64,000 bases of DNA from Flavobacterium lotistagni (lineage in GTDB: Bacteria > Bacteroidota > Bacteroidia > Flavobacteriales > Flavobacteriaceae), in assembly GCF_011392125.1 (NCBI RefSeq), contig NZ_JAAJBU010000005.1, positions 62,001 through 126,000 of the forward strand, read 5' to 3'. Shown piece after piece: positions 42,764 through 50,852 of this stretch. Each line of letters starts with the position of its first letter. Position 1 is the stretch's first letter. Below the pieces are notes generated by a model. It was not told the DNA's origin and searched no databases. It saw only the letters and a list, made by a program, of their open reading frames with translations. Both the position numbers and the translations under genes were made by a program.

Positions 42764-42786
42764 CAAAAATAGCAACTTTAAATTTG
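42764..42786. promoter_or_regulatory. Back-to-back -7 boxes of divergent genes
   Basis: Minus-strand TATTTTTG (42764-42771) faces the 60 aa gene. Plus-strand TAAATTTG (42779-42786) faces the DUF2752 gene. Both match TAnnTTTG exactly and are only 7 bp apart, so the two polymerases would compete. Confidence 0.5.
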
Positions 42787-42829
42787 CACTACTGATTTTA
42801 CAATCATATTTTTTCGTAAAATTGTAAAG

Positions 42830-43126
42830 ATGAAAACGCTGATTTTAGACTTACAAAGGTATATGATTCCGTGCCTGAACAAAAAACTTTTTGGAATCGA
42901 TTGTCCGGGTTGTGGCACACAAAGAGCCATATTGCAATTGATCAACGGCAATTTCTCGGCTGCATTTCATCAATTTCCGGCCATATATACTACCATTTTA
43001 CTGTTCGGTTTTCTTGCCTTGCATTATATCGACAAAAGCCGCAATTACCACAAAATTATTATTAGTCTTGCAGTGATTAATGCTATGATTATGATAGTTG
43101 CCTATATTTACAAAATGACGCTTTAA
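42830..43126 (+). CDS. DUF2752 membrane protein
   Basis: This 98 aa protein has the family signature FGIDCPGCGTQRAI, in which CPGCG resembles a zinc or disulfide site, followed by AFHQFPAIYTTILLFGFLALHY. Two or three transmembrane helices are predicted. DUF2752 is widespread and uncharacterised. It is followed 10 bp later by a CCC-motif membrane protein gene, a pairing seen across Bacteroidota, so the two probably function together. Confidence 0.9.
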   Translation: MKTLILDLQRYMIPCLNKKLFGIDCPGCGTQRAILQLINGNFSAAFHQFPAIYTTILLFGFLALHYIDKSRNYHKIIISLAVINAMIMIVAYIYKMTL

Positions 43127-43136
43127 AACAAACATC

Positions 43137-43475
43137 ATGGAAAAACAAAAATTACCCAATTCCACAGTCGTTCTTATTTTAGGAATTTTATCAATTTTAA
43201 CTTGTTGCTGTTGGGGCATCATCGGTTTAGTACTCGGAATCGTTGCCCTGAATTTAGCCAAAAAAGACATTGCTCTTTACACAGAAAACCCCGAGCACTA
43301 TGATGGCTACTCAAATGTGATTACCGGCCGCGTTTTAGCAATTATCGGAATTGTATTGAGTTCGATTTACTTGCTCATCAATATATATATGTATACGGTT
43401 CTCGGTGAAGAAGGCATCAAGGATTTCCAACAAAACCTCATCGAAAAAATCAAACACCAACAAGAAATGGAATAA
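43137..43475 (+). CDS. CCC-motif membrane protein
   Basis: This 112 aa protein has two transmembrane helices, the first starting at ILGILSILTCCCWGIIGLVLGIVAL. The three consecutive cysteines at the membrane face give the family its name. It is related to DUF4190-type proteins. It forms an operon with the upstream DUF2752 gene and is followed by a strong terminator. Lipidation or disulfide shuffling of the Cys triplet is possible; function unknown. Confidence 0.85.
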   Translation: MEKQKLPNSTVVLILGILSILTCCCWGIIGLVLGIVALNLAKKDIALYTENPEHYDGYSNVITGRVLAIIGIVLSSIYLLINIYMYTVLGEEGIKDFQQNLIEKIKHQQEME

Positions 43476-43478
43476 AAC

Positions 43479-43509
43479 AAAAATCCTCCTGAATCGGAGG
43501 ATTTTTTTT
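43479..43509. terminator. Bidirectional terminator between CCC-motif gene and rocD
   Basis: AAAATCCTCC pairs with GGAGGATTTT (loop TGAATC), with A and T runs on both sides. Confidence 0.9.
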
Positions 43510-44752
43510 ATGCTTCAAACTGTTTCAGGGTTCGGATTATAATCGATACGCAATCGAGCAGTTGTTCTTCGTTCATGACCAATGGCGGTGCAAATCGGAT
43601 GATGTTGCCGTGCGTTGGCTTGGCTAATAAGCCGTTGTCGCGTAAAGCCATGCAAATATTCCAGGCTGTATCGCTTTCTTCGGTATCGTTGATGACAATC
43701 GCATTGAGCAAACCTTTCCCTCGAACTATGGTTGCGATATTTGAGGTTTGAATGTACTTGCCAAGTTCCTGACGGAAAATTTTACCTAATCGTTCTGCAT
43801 TTTCAGCCAGATGTTCTTCTTTAACAACTTCTAGTGCCGCAACCGCAACCGCAGCAGCAATTGGGTTTCCTCCAAAAGTTGAACCATGTTGCCCGGGTTT
43901 AATGACATTCATGATCGGATTATTGGCCAATACAGCTGAAACCGGATAAACTCCGCCTGACAATGCTTTACCCAAAATCAAAATATCCGGCTGCACGTTT
44001 TCGTGGTGAACTGCCAACAATTTTCCGGTTCGTGCAATTCCGGTTTGTACTTCATCTGCAATGAATAGCACGTTATATTTTTCGCAAAGTGCTTTTGCTT
44101 GGGCAAGATATCCTTCGTGCGGCACATAAACACCGGCTTCACCTTGAATGGGTTCTACCAGAAAACCAGCGATATTTGCCGAAGATTGTAATGCCTGCTC
44201 TAAAGCTTCAATTGAATCATAAGGCACTTTAATAAATCCTTCGGTATAAGGTCCAAAACTTTTGCGCGCGTTTTCGTCGTTAGAGAACGAAATAATGGTG
44301 GTCGTTCTTCCGTGAAAATTGCCTTCACAAACAATGATCTGTGCTTGCTGCGGCGCCACTCCTTTGACTTCATAAGCCCATTTCCGGCAAATTTTCAAAG
44401 CCGTTTCAACAGCTTCAGCACCAGTGTTCATCGGTAATACTTTATCAAACCCGAAGTAATTTGTAAGGTACTGCTCGTAAGGCCCTAGTTGGTCGTTGTA
44501 AAAAGCTCGTGAAGTAAGGGTAAGTGTTTGTGCCTGACGCATCATGGCGCCAACAATCTTCGGATGGCAATGCCCTTGGTTGACTGCGGAATAAGCCGAT
44601 AAGAAATCGTAGTATTGTTTTCCTTCAACATCCCAAACATAAACGCCGTCGCCTTTGCTGAGTACCACCGGAAGCGGATGGTAATTGTGAGCACCGTATT
44701 GGTTCTCGAGCTCCATTAATGCAGCAGAACTTGTTTTTTCTAAAACTGACAT
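43508..44752 (-). CDS. rocD: Ornithine-oxo-acid transaminase
   Basis: This 414 aa class III PLP aminotransferase turns ornithine and 2-oxoglutarate into glutamate semialdehyde and glutamate. The start [31 protein letters not shown] is diagnostic of OAT, as are [26 protein letters not shown] and the PLP lysine in [17 protein letters not shown], then [11 protein letters not shown]. It links arginine/ornithine breakdown to proline and glutamate. It has a full consensus promoter and is monocistronic. Confidence 0.95.
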   Translation of the reverse strand: MSVLEKTSSAALMELENQYGAHNYHPLPVVLSKGDGVYVWDVEGKQYYDFLSAYSAVNQGHCHPKIVGAMMRQAQTLTLTSRAFYNDQLGPYEQYLTNYFGFDKVLPMNTGAEAVETALKICRKWAYEVKGVAPQQAQIIVCEGNFHGRTTTIISFSNDENARKSFGPYTEGFIKVPYDSIEALEQALQSSANIAGFLVEPIQGEAGVYVPHEGYLAQAKALCEKYNVLFIADEVQTGIARTGKLLAVHHENVQPDILILGKALSGGVYPVSAVLANNPIMNVIKPGQHGSTFGGNPIAAAVAVAALEVVKEEHLAENAERLGKIFRQELGKYIQTSNIATIVRGKGLLNAIVINDTEESDTAWNICMALRDNGLLAKPTHGNIIRFAPPLVMNEEQLLDCVSIIIRTLKQFEA

Positions 44753-44818
44753 GGATAGTATTTTTTAAATAAATGATAACAATTCCTACTTATGGAGAGA
44801 AATCATCCAATGCTGTTA

Positions 44819-44850
44819 CAAATCTAGGCAAAAAACTGAGCTTTTGACAA
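44819..44850 (-). promoter_or_regulatory. rocD promoter
   Basis: On the minus strand, TTG (44848-44850), a 21 nt spacer and TAGATTTG (44819-44826) match the consensus. This leaves a leader of about 60 nt before the ATG. Confidence 0.7.
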
Positions 44851-44879
44851 TTTTCAGCTATAAATTACTCTTAAGCCAA

Positions 44880-45923
44880 TCAGAAACGAATCGTAAAAGT
44901 TGCGCCTTTGTTCGCGCCTTCGCTCGCGGCCATCAATCGGCCTTTGTATCTTTCTACAATGGTTTTACACAAATACAAACCAATCCCTGTGGAAGGTTCG
45001 TTGGCCGTACCTTTCTTTTTGTGACTGGTAAATTTTTGAAACAGCGCATCGCTTTGTTCTAAATCGAAGCCCATGCCTTGGTCGTTAATTGTGATAACCA
45101 ACCGTTCTTTCTTCAGATAATACCGCACCATAATCTCGCTGTCTGGGAAAGAGAATTTAATGGCATTGTCTATTAGGTTGACCAAAACCCGAACGAGAAG
45201 TTCCGGGCTAATCAACAACTGCTTTTCGATCACTTCCACCTCAGAAACTAAGCTGATATTTTTTAAAACCAACTGTTGTTTCACCTGCTGTTCCACACTG
45301 GCTTGGATGTTTTGAAAATTAATCGAATGCCATTCCGGAACTCCTTTGGTAATCTCATCTTGCGCTTTGAGTAATCGGATAAAATTCTCAATGAAATGCA
45401 ACTGTTGCGAAGTCGATTGGTAAATGAGTTCAGCAAACTGCTTGATACTCGGAGAAGCGTCTTCTTTTAAGATAAGTTCTGCCAACGATTTTGAATTGCC
45501 CGTAAAGGTTCTCAAATCGTGCGACAACAAATAAGTCAAATCTTGTTTTTCGTTGATGTATTTCTCGTTGTCTTGAATCGTTTCCAGAATGTTGCGCATG
45601 AGCAAGCCAGCTTCATCTTTATATTCTATCGGAAGCAGCGGCATGGTGCGGTAATTTCTGTAATTATTGAGTGCATCTGATGCCAACTCGATTGGTGTAA
45701 TCAAACGTTTCAATACCAACAGCGTAATTCCCGTTGCTACCAAGGTCATCAGCAAAGTGAAAATTAACATCGTGACCGGCGAAGTCGAATGGGGCGCAAA
45801 CAGCACAAAAAACAAAATCCCGATTAGCGGTATATGAATACCCAAAAAGGCAATGAAAAGAAATTTAAAGGCGTAACTATTTTGAAGAAACCCTACTCGG
45901 GACAATCTTTTGTATAACTGCAT
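44880..45923 (-). CDS. Orphan sensor histidine kinase
   Basis: This 347 aa protein has two transmembrane helices (about 22-43 and 52-72), a HAMP-like linker, and an H box LTYLLSHDLRTFTGNSK (His in SHDLRT) with T-F-T where most kinases have PL. The ATPase motifs are present: N box NLIDNAIKFS, G1 DQGMGF and G2 STGIGLYLCKTI. Only a few residues lie between the two helices, so the signal is probably sensed within the membrane or cytoplasm. No response regulator is adjacent. Confidence 0.88.
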   Translation of the reverse strand: MQLYKRLSRVGFLQNSYAFKFLFIAFLGIHIPLIGILFFVLFAPHSTSPVTMLIFTLLMTLVATGITLLVLKRLITPIELASDALNNYRNYRTMPLLPIEYKDEAGLLMRNILETIQDNEKYINEKQDLTYLLSHDLRTFTGNSKSLAELILKEDASPSIKQFAELIYQSTSQQLHFIENFIRLLKAQDEITKGVPEWHSINFQNIQASVEQQVKQQLVLKNISLVSEVEVIEKQLLISPELLVRVLVNLIDNAIKFSFPDSEIMVRYYLKKERLVITINDQGMGFDLEQSDALFQKFTSHKKKGTANEPSTGIGLYLCKTIVERYKGRLMAASEGANKGATFTIRF

Positions 45924-46035
45924 CAGCGTTAATTTGGTTAAGAAATCATACTCACCGCTCCAATTGGGGTGGTTAAAACTACAAAAGATTTTTTTTCAAA
46001 TCGCAGTCAATCAACAAAATATCGACGTAATGCAT

Positions 46036-46071
46036 GAAAAAAGCCACAACTACCCAAAAGCAATTGTGGCT
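46036..46071 (-). terminator. Terminator of the purine-degradation operon
   Basis: On the minus strand, AGCCACAA pairs with TTGTGGCT and a T run follows. It lies 27 bp after the DUF6986 stop. Confidence 0.8.
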
Positions 46072-46097
46072 CGAAACGATTTATAGCTAAGCTTGCG

Positions 46098-47432
46098 TTA
46101 TTTCGCCATTCTGTTTTCAAGGATTTTCTTGAACGATCGGCCTCGGATTTCTTCCAGTGTCAAACCGGTAGCCAAAACTTCTTCTTCGGTAATTGCCCCA
46201 CTATTCAGTGCTCGCAAGAAGTAATTCAACAAACCTTGTCCGGTCGCCGCATCGTCAAACACATCGCCAATCAAAGTCGCACGTGCTGCCTTGTCTACAA
46301 AAGTTTTCAAACGCTCTACCGCATCATCGTAGCTTTCTAAAAAGAACGCGTAAACGGCCGCATAACGCATCGGGAACTGCGCCGGGTTCAAATCCCAACC
46401 TTGGTAATAACCGTTCCAGAGCGAATGGCGGATATGATCATAACCTTTCTTCCACGCGCGGTGCACCACTTGGCGGTTTTCTTCTTCTTGCTCCGGAGTC
46501 AAATCGCCTCGATGCGGGCCAATCGGCATCGTGTTAGTCGCTCCGTCGCTGAGCCAAATTCCGGTATGCGCCAAAGCCACTTTGGTCATGTGGTGCGCAA
46601 AATCGCAAACCGGATGGTCCATTTCCTGATATTTGGCTGTAATGCTGCAACTCGCGGTATAGTCATAAGTTCCGAAATGCATCGCCACACACCTGCCCTG
46701 CGCCGCCTTGATAAAACGGTATAACGGATTGGTGCCGTTGATGTCCATGATAGCCTGTGTCGTTTCGACCATCATTTCCATTTTCAGGATTCCTTTAGTA
46801 AGTTTTAGTTCTTCTTCCAAGATTGTAAAGAAATTCGCCAAAGCTTCCGGTTGCTCGGGAATCGTGACTTTGGGCAACATCACCACAAAATTATCGGGCA
46901 ACTTTCCACCGGTTTCGCCCACCAAAGTTGTCAGGAAAATATCCAACGTGCGCAAACCGCGCTCTTTCATTTCTTCAGTAAAAGGCTTGATGCGGATGCC
47001 GATAAAAGGCGAAAGTGTCTTATCCTGCATGCCTTTAGCAACTTCTTTGGCCGCCGTGACTGCCGTGGCATCTTCTTCCTCGTTGCTGCGGTTGCCGTAA
47101 CCGTCTTCAAAATCGATCCGGAAATCCTCAATCGCCTCCGATTTCAATTTCGCCACGACCTTATCGTAAATGCGCTTGCTGAAATCATTACCGCCAGTGA
47201 GCCCGAATGCTTTCCCAAAAACCTCATGGTTGGGCGCATAAGTTTCCAGAATTTCTAAGGCACGCTGGCCCAAAGCAATCGGCGCATCCGATTTGAAAAG
47301 GTTCGCCCCGCCATATAAAGTATGTACAGGCTGGCGCTCGCTGCGGTCTCCGGGATAAATCTCGTTAAAAGCCGTATTGGCGGCACGCAAATTCCCGAAA
47401 AGCTGTTCTTTTTTATTTTGTGGAATGGTCAT
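46098..47432 (-). CDS. DUF6986 protein, CitE/malate-synthase-like lyase fold
   Basis: This 444 aa protein belongs to the HpcH/HpaI aldolase and citrate lyase superfamily. Visible active-site blocks are GIRIKPF (Arg; compare VRIN of CitE), EMMVETTQAIMD (metal-binding Glu; compare IETP) and AMHFGTYDYTAS (metal-binding Asp; compare GAEDYTAD of CitE and GRWDYIFS of malate synthase). It is at the tail of the urate operon, 137 bp after the HIU/OHCU gene with a hairpin repeat between. It probably handles glyoxylate or ureidoglycolate made by allantoicase; that is inference. Some databases name it phosphoenolpyruvate kinase, for which I see no motif evidence. Confidence 0.7.
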   Translation of the reverse strand: MTIPQNKKEQLFGNLRAANTAFNEIYPGDRSERQPVHTLYGGANLFKSDAPIALGQRALEILETYAPNHEVFGKAFGLTGGNDFSKRIYDKVVAKLKSEAIEDFRIDFEDGYGNRSNEEEDATAVTAAKEVAKGMQDKTLSPFIGIRIKPFTEEMKERGLRTLDIFLTTLVGETGGKLPDNFVVMLPKVTIPEQPEALANFFTILEEELKLTKGILKMEMMVETTQAIMDINGTNPLYRFIKAAQGRCVAMHFGTYDYTASCSITAKYQEMDHPVCDFAHHMTKVALAHTGIWLSDGATNTMPIGPHRGDLTPEQEEENRQVVHRAWKKGYDHIRHSLWNGYYQGWDLNPAQFPMRYAAVYAFFLESYDDAVERLKTFVDKAARATLIGDVFDDAATGQGLLNYFLRALNSGAITEEEVLATGLTLEEIRGRSFKKILENRMAK

Positions 47433-47474
47433 TTTTTTATGTTGAATGTTAAATGTTGAATTTTAAATGTATTA

Positions 47475-47556
47475 AGAAGCTGGAACCTGCTTTCCACTGT
47501 ATCTTTTCCCGTCTGAAAAGCCGGAAAAAGGATGCCGTTCCAATCAGGGCTAGGGC
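47475..47556 (-). repeat. Hairpin repeat, copy C
   Basis: On the minus strand: left arm GCCCTAGCCCTGATTGG, then a hairpin CTTTTTCCG/CGGGAAAAG (one G-U pair), then right arm AGCAGGTTCCAGCTTCT. Order and arms are the same as copy B at 26841, but the stem sequence is different. The repeat lies between the HIU/OHCU gene and the DUF6986 gene and is read in their direction. Confidence 0.8.
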
Positions 47557-47569
47557 ATCCGGGTCGTGA

Positions 47570-48418
47570 TTAACTTCCGCGGTAAGTGCTGTAACCGAAT
47601 GGGTTCACCAATAACGGAACATGGTAATGCGTCTGATCGAAAGTCGTGAACTGGATTTCTACTTCGGGGTAAAACGTTTGCGTGTGTGTTTTGCCGTAGT
47701 ACATACCTGTATCGAAAACCATTCGATACACATCCGGTTTCAGGTTTCTGTTCTGTGGCAACAAATCCGGAATTCTGCCGTCGGCGTTGGTAATGCCTTG
47801 CGCAATGGTTTGCCAATGGTGCCCCACTTTTTTCTGCAAACGAATGGAAATGTCTTTTCCAGGTTTTCCAACTGCTGTATCTAAAACGTGCGTCGTAATC
47901 TGGCTTACTTTCAAAAACGAAAAATCCGCTTCGGTCAGCAACTTTTTAAAACGGATAATTGTAATCTTAGCCTGCTCGCCCATCGCAATCTCGCGTTCTT
48001 CCTCGGGTGAATTCTTCAAACGATCGTGCAGCAATTGCAACATCTCCGTAGCCGATTTACCGGTCGCGCAAACAATAAAGATAAACCCAAATTTCGTCTC
48101 GTAATGCATATTCGCCTCGGCCAAAGCTTCGATAGTTTCGGTAGTCGCCACAGCCACGCTGGCCTGCTCTTTTCCGGCGAACTTTTCTGCTAGGCTTTTC
48201 ACATCGCCAATTTTCGGATGGTGCGTAAACGATTCTAGCCAATCTTCCTTATCGCACTGGTTATACCAGATTTCGGTTGCGGTTTCCACCAATTGCTTCT
48301 CATCAGCAAAAGGAAAATGCTGCATCATCGAATCTGCCCATCGTGTCGAACCACAACAAGCAAACAAATGCTCTCGTGCCGTCGTTTTATCTAAAGTATT
48401 AAATGCTGCTAATGTCAT
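47570..48418 (-). CDS. Fused OHCU decarboxylase and 5-hydroxyisourate hydrolase
   Basis: This 282 aa bifunctional enzyme turns 5-hydroxyisourate into S-allantoin. The N-terminal half (about 1-165) is OHCU decarboxylase: ACCGSTRWADSMMQHFPF, FTHHPKIGDVKSL (catalytic His in HPxIG) and HYETKFGFIFIVCATGKS. The C-terminal half (about 168-282) is the transthyretin-like HIU hydrolase: ITTHVLDTAVGKPG, DGRIPDLLP, HYHVPLLVNPFGYSTYRGS, with the family-ending YRGS. The order is the same as in the plant allantoin synthase fusion. It follows puuD by 2 bp, matching the order of the reactions. Confidence 0.93.
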   Translation of the reverse strand: MTLAAFNTLDKTTAREHLFACCGSTRWADSMMQHFPFADEKQLVETATEIWYNQCDKEDWLESFTHHPKIGDVKSLAEKFAGKEQASVAVATTETIEALAEANMHYETKFGFIFIVCATGKSATEMLQLLHDRLKNSPEEEREIAMGEQAKITIIRFKKLLTEADFSFLKVSQITTHVLDTAVGKPGKDISIRLQKKVGHHWQTIAQGITNADGRIPDLLPQNRNLKPDVYRMVFDTGMYYGKTHTQTFYPEVEIQFTTFDQTHYHVPLLVNPFGYSTYRGS

Positions 48419-48420
48419 AT

Positions 48421-49836
48421 TTATTTGGTACTGGCGCCTTGTTCAATCCAACAACGGATCAGTTGGCGCTCTTCTTCAGTCATATTGGTTTTGTTGTTCT
48501 GAGGCATCGTTTTGGTCACGACCACTCGCTGCATAATCAAGTCCTTTTTCTTCAAAATGTCTTCGGGCGTGTCATACATGACGCCGTTCGGAGCTACTTT
48601 GTATACGTCATCCGTCGGATTAGACGAGTGGCATTGCACGCATCTTTTCTGGATAATTTCATTTACTTCACTGAAAGATACTTCTTTTTTGCAAGCATAA
48701 GGATCGGTGCTCGGAGCCGAAATAAAACAAGCCGCCAACAAAATCACCACCGACACCGGCAGGATCCAAACATTCAACTGTCTTTTTTCTTTTAAGTTCA
48801 GATAATGCTTCACGCCGGCTGTTCCGAGCGAAATGATTCCGAGCATCAACCAAGGATATTCATAACCGAAAGTAGACGGAAAGTGGTTGCTGACCATCAC
48901 AAACAAAACCGGCAAAGTGAAATAATTGTTGTGCAGCGACCGCGCCAAGGCATTTTTCCCCAAAGTCGGATCAAGCGGCAAGCCTTTCTTAGCAGCTGCA
49001 ACCATCGCTTTTTGTGACGGAATGATCACGAAAAATACATTGGCCACCATAATACCACCAATCATCGCCCCAAAATGGATGTATGCCGCGCGCGCGCTGA
49101 ACACATGGCAGTAAAAAATCGCAAACAAAATCAGTAAGGCAAACCCTATCAAAGCAAACAATTGTTGGTTTTTGATCAGCCTTGATTTGCACATTTGGTC
49201 ATAAATCAGCCAAGCCACCACAAACGAACCTACGCCGATAGAAATGCCTTGAGCCGCCGAAATATCGAGTACGTTTTTATCGATCAGCAAAGCCGAGGCG
49301 TTGAAATAATACACCACGAACAACAGGCAGAATCCGGTCAGCCAAGTAAAATAAGCTTCATATTTGAACCAATGTAAATGTTTCGGAATTTCTTTCGGGG
49401 CCACTTTGTACTTTTCCAAATAATAAAATCCGCCGCCGTGCACCGCCCATAGGTTTCCGGCCAATTCATCGCGCACATTCTCAGTTCGGTTAAGCGCATT
49501 TTCCAGAAATACGAAATAGAACGAAGCGCCAATCCACGCTATTCCAAAAGTAATATGCATTAATCGAATCACGATATTGAGCCATTCCATCATGTGGCTT
49601 TCGAGCGCTGTGTCTTGCACCAAAAGATAAGTATTTACGAGTATTCCGAGAATGGCCAGCAGCATTCCGGTGTACATATAATTCAAACTCGTGGTTTGAA
49701 TCGGCTCGCCGTCTTCGTTTTCTTTGCCCTTCCCGAAAATGAAATTCGGCATTTTATACGAAAGGTAGCCCAGCGTAATCAGTACGCCAAAATACACTAC
49801 GTATAAAACCAGCAATATGAAAATATTGACCTTCAC
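48421..49836 (-). CDS. puuD: Membrane urate oxidase PuuD with cytochrome c domain
   Basis: This 471 aa protein has eight or nine transmembrane helices (about 5-380) and a C-terminal c-type cytochrome domain with haem motif CVQCH (Cys399, Cys402, His403) and a probable axial Met in TKTMPQNNK. This is the PuuD layout: urate oxidation with electrons passed to the respiratory chain instead of making peroxide. IAWIGASFYFVFLENALNR near residue 97 matches the family. It is the only urate oxidase in the window; uricase and HpxO are absent. The stop/ATG junction with alc overlaps by one base. Confidence 0.93.
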   Translation of the reverse strand: MKVNIFILLVLYVVYFGVLITLGYLSYKMPNFIFGKGKENEDGEPIQTTSLNYMYTGMLLAILGILVNTYLLVQDTALESHMMEWLNIVIRLMHITFGIAWIGASFYFVFLENALNRTENVRDELAGNLWAVHGGGFYYLEKYKVAPKEIPKHLHWFKYEAYFTWLTGFCLLFVVYYFNASALLIDKNVLDISAAQGISIGVGSFVVAWLIYDQMCKSRLIKNQQLFALIGFALLILFAIFYCHVFSARAAYIHFGAMIGGIMVANVFFVIIPSQKAMVAAAKKGLPLDPTLGKNALARSLHNNYFTLPVLFVMVSNHFPSTFGYEYPWLMLGIISLGTAGVKHYLNLKEKRQLNVWILPVSVVILLAACFISAPSTDPYACKKEVSFSEVNEIIQKRCVQCHSSNPTDDVYKVAPNGVMYDTPEDILKKKDLIMQRVVVTKTMPQNNKTNMTEEERQLIRCWIEQGASTK

Positions 49837-50852
49837 TATCGAACGATTTTACCAAAAATTCTAAGTCGGCTCACGCCACCATCGGGAAAAATATTCAATC
49901 TAACGTGCGTAATCACTTGACCTTTCTGCACTTCATTGCCAAACTCGTGGATGAAATCGGCATTGAGTTTTTGCTGCGGTAGTAAGATTTGCCAATTGGC
50001 ATTTTCCAAATTATCAGTATCAGAACAGCACGCTTCAATCGAACAACTATCAGGATAATTCCCTTTGAAATGGCAAGTATCTACAATGATTCGGTCGACG
50101 ATTCCTTTATGCGCCAATCTCAAAATTACCCAATCGCGGTTGTTTGGCGTACGGTTGCGCTTGGTTTCCCAGCCATCGCCCATGTTTACGCCACGGCCGG
50201 GCATGATTAAATTGCCCATCGCGCTGAAAAACATATCGTTGCAGGCCATGGCTTGTCCGCCGTTGATGGCTGCTGCCAAATCGATTTCTTCTGTGGTCGA
50301 AACGCTGTTCCAATCTTTGAAAACTTCGCCGTAAACGCGGAACCTCGCCACACCCCCATCAGGATAAATATGCAATCTGAGATGCGTATAAATTTCGTCA
50401 CTGCTACACTCATAAAAGTTCTGCGAACCCGGATCTAAGTGCGATTTCGGCAAAATCTCTTTCCAAGCTACAGTTTCCCAATTTGTATCTTCGGGCGCAT
50501 CGGGTAAATAAGCGGCTTCTACAGAGGCATGTGGCGGATGGTTGCCCAAAAAGAAATTCGTATCGATGTCAAAACCGATAATTTTTCCTGAAGTCGCCAA
50601 TTGGATAATGGCCCAATCGTGACCGGGCGTGCGTTTGCGACGGCTTTCCCAACCGTCCATCCATTTGCCGCGGTCGGTGTATTTGTCGGCTATGAAAATG
50701 CCTCGCGTCGGGGCAATCAGGTTTTCTTTTTCTGCGAAGAAATCGTCGGTAGCATACAATACTTTTCCGCCCAATCTGGCTGCTGCCAAGTCAGTAAGCT
50801 GTGCAAATGCCGGTGATTCCTTAATGATTTCGGTTACTTTTGTAAAAGCCAT
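49836..50852 (-). CDS. alc: Allantoicase
   Basis: This 338 aa enzyme splits allantoate to S-ureidoglycolate and urea. It has two repeated allantoicase domains (about 20-170 and 190-335). The first carries DKYTDRGKWMDGWESRRKRTPGHDWAIIQLA, and the second repeats it as MGDGWETKRNRTPNNRDWVILRLA, each followed by HxKGNxPxxxSIEA-type blocks and LHIYPDGGVARFRVYGE. It overlaps allB by 19 bp. Because it frees urea and ureidoglycolate, a urease and a lyase should act next; neither is visible nearby. Confidence 0.93.
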   Translation of the reverse strand: MAFTKVTEIIKESPAFAQLTDLAAARLGGKVLYATDDFFAEKENLIAPTRGIFIADKYTDRGKWMDGWESRRKRTPGHDWAIIQLATSGKIIGFDIDTNFFLGNHPPHASVEAAYLPDAPEDTNWETVAWKEILPKSHLDPGSQNFYECSSDEIYTHLRLHIYPDGGVARFRVYGEVFKDWNSVSTTEEIDLAAAINGGQAMACNDMFFSAMGNLIMPGRGVNMGDGWETKRNRTPNNRDWVILRLAHKGIVDRIIVDTCHFKGNYPDSCSIEACCSDTDNLENANWQILLPQQKLNADFIHEFGNEVQKGQVITHVRLNIFPDGGVSRLRIFGKIVR

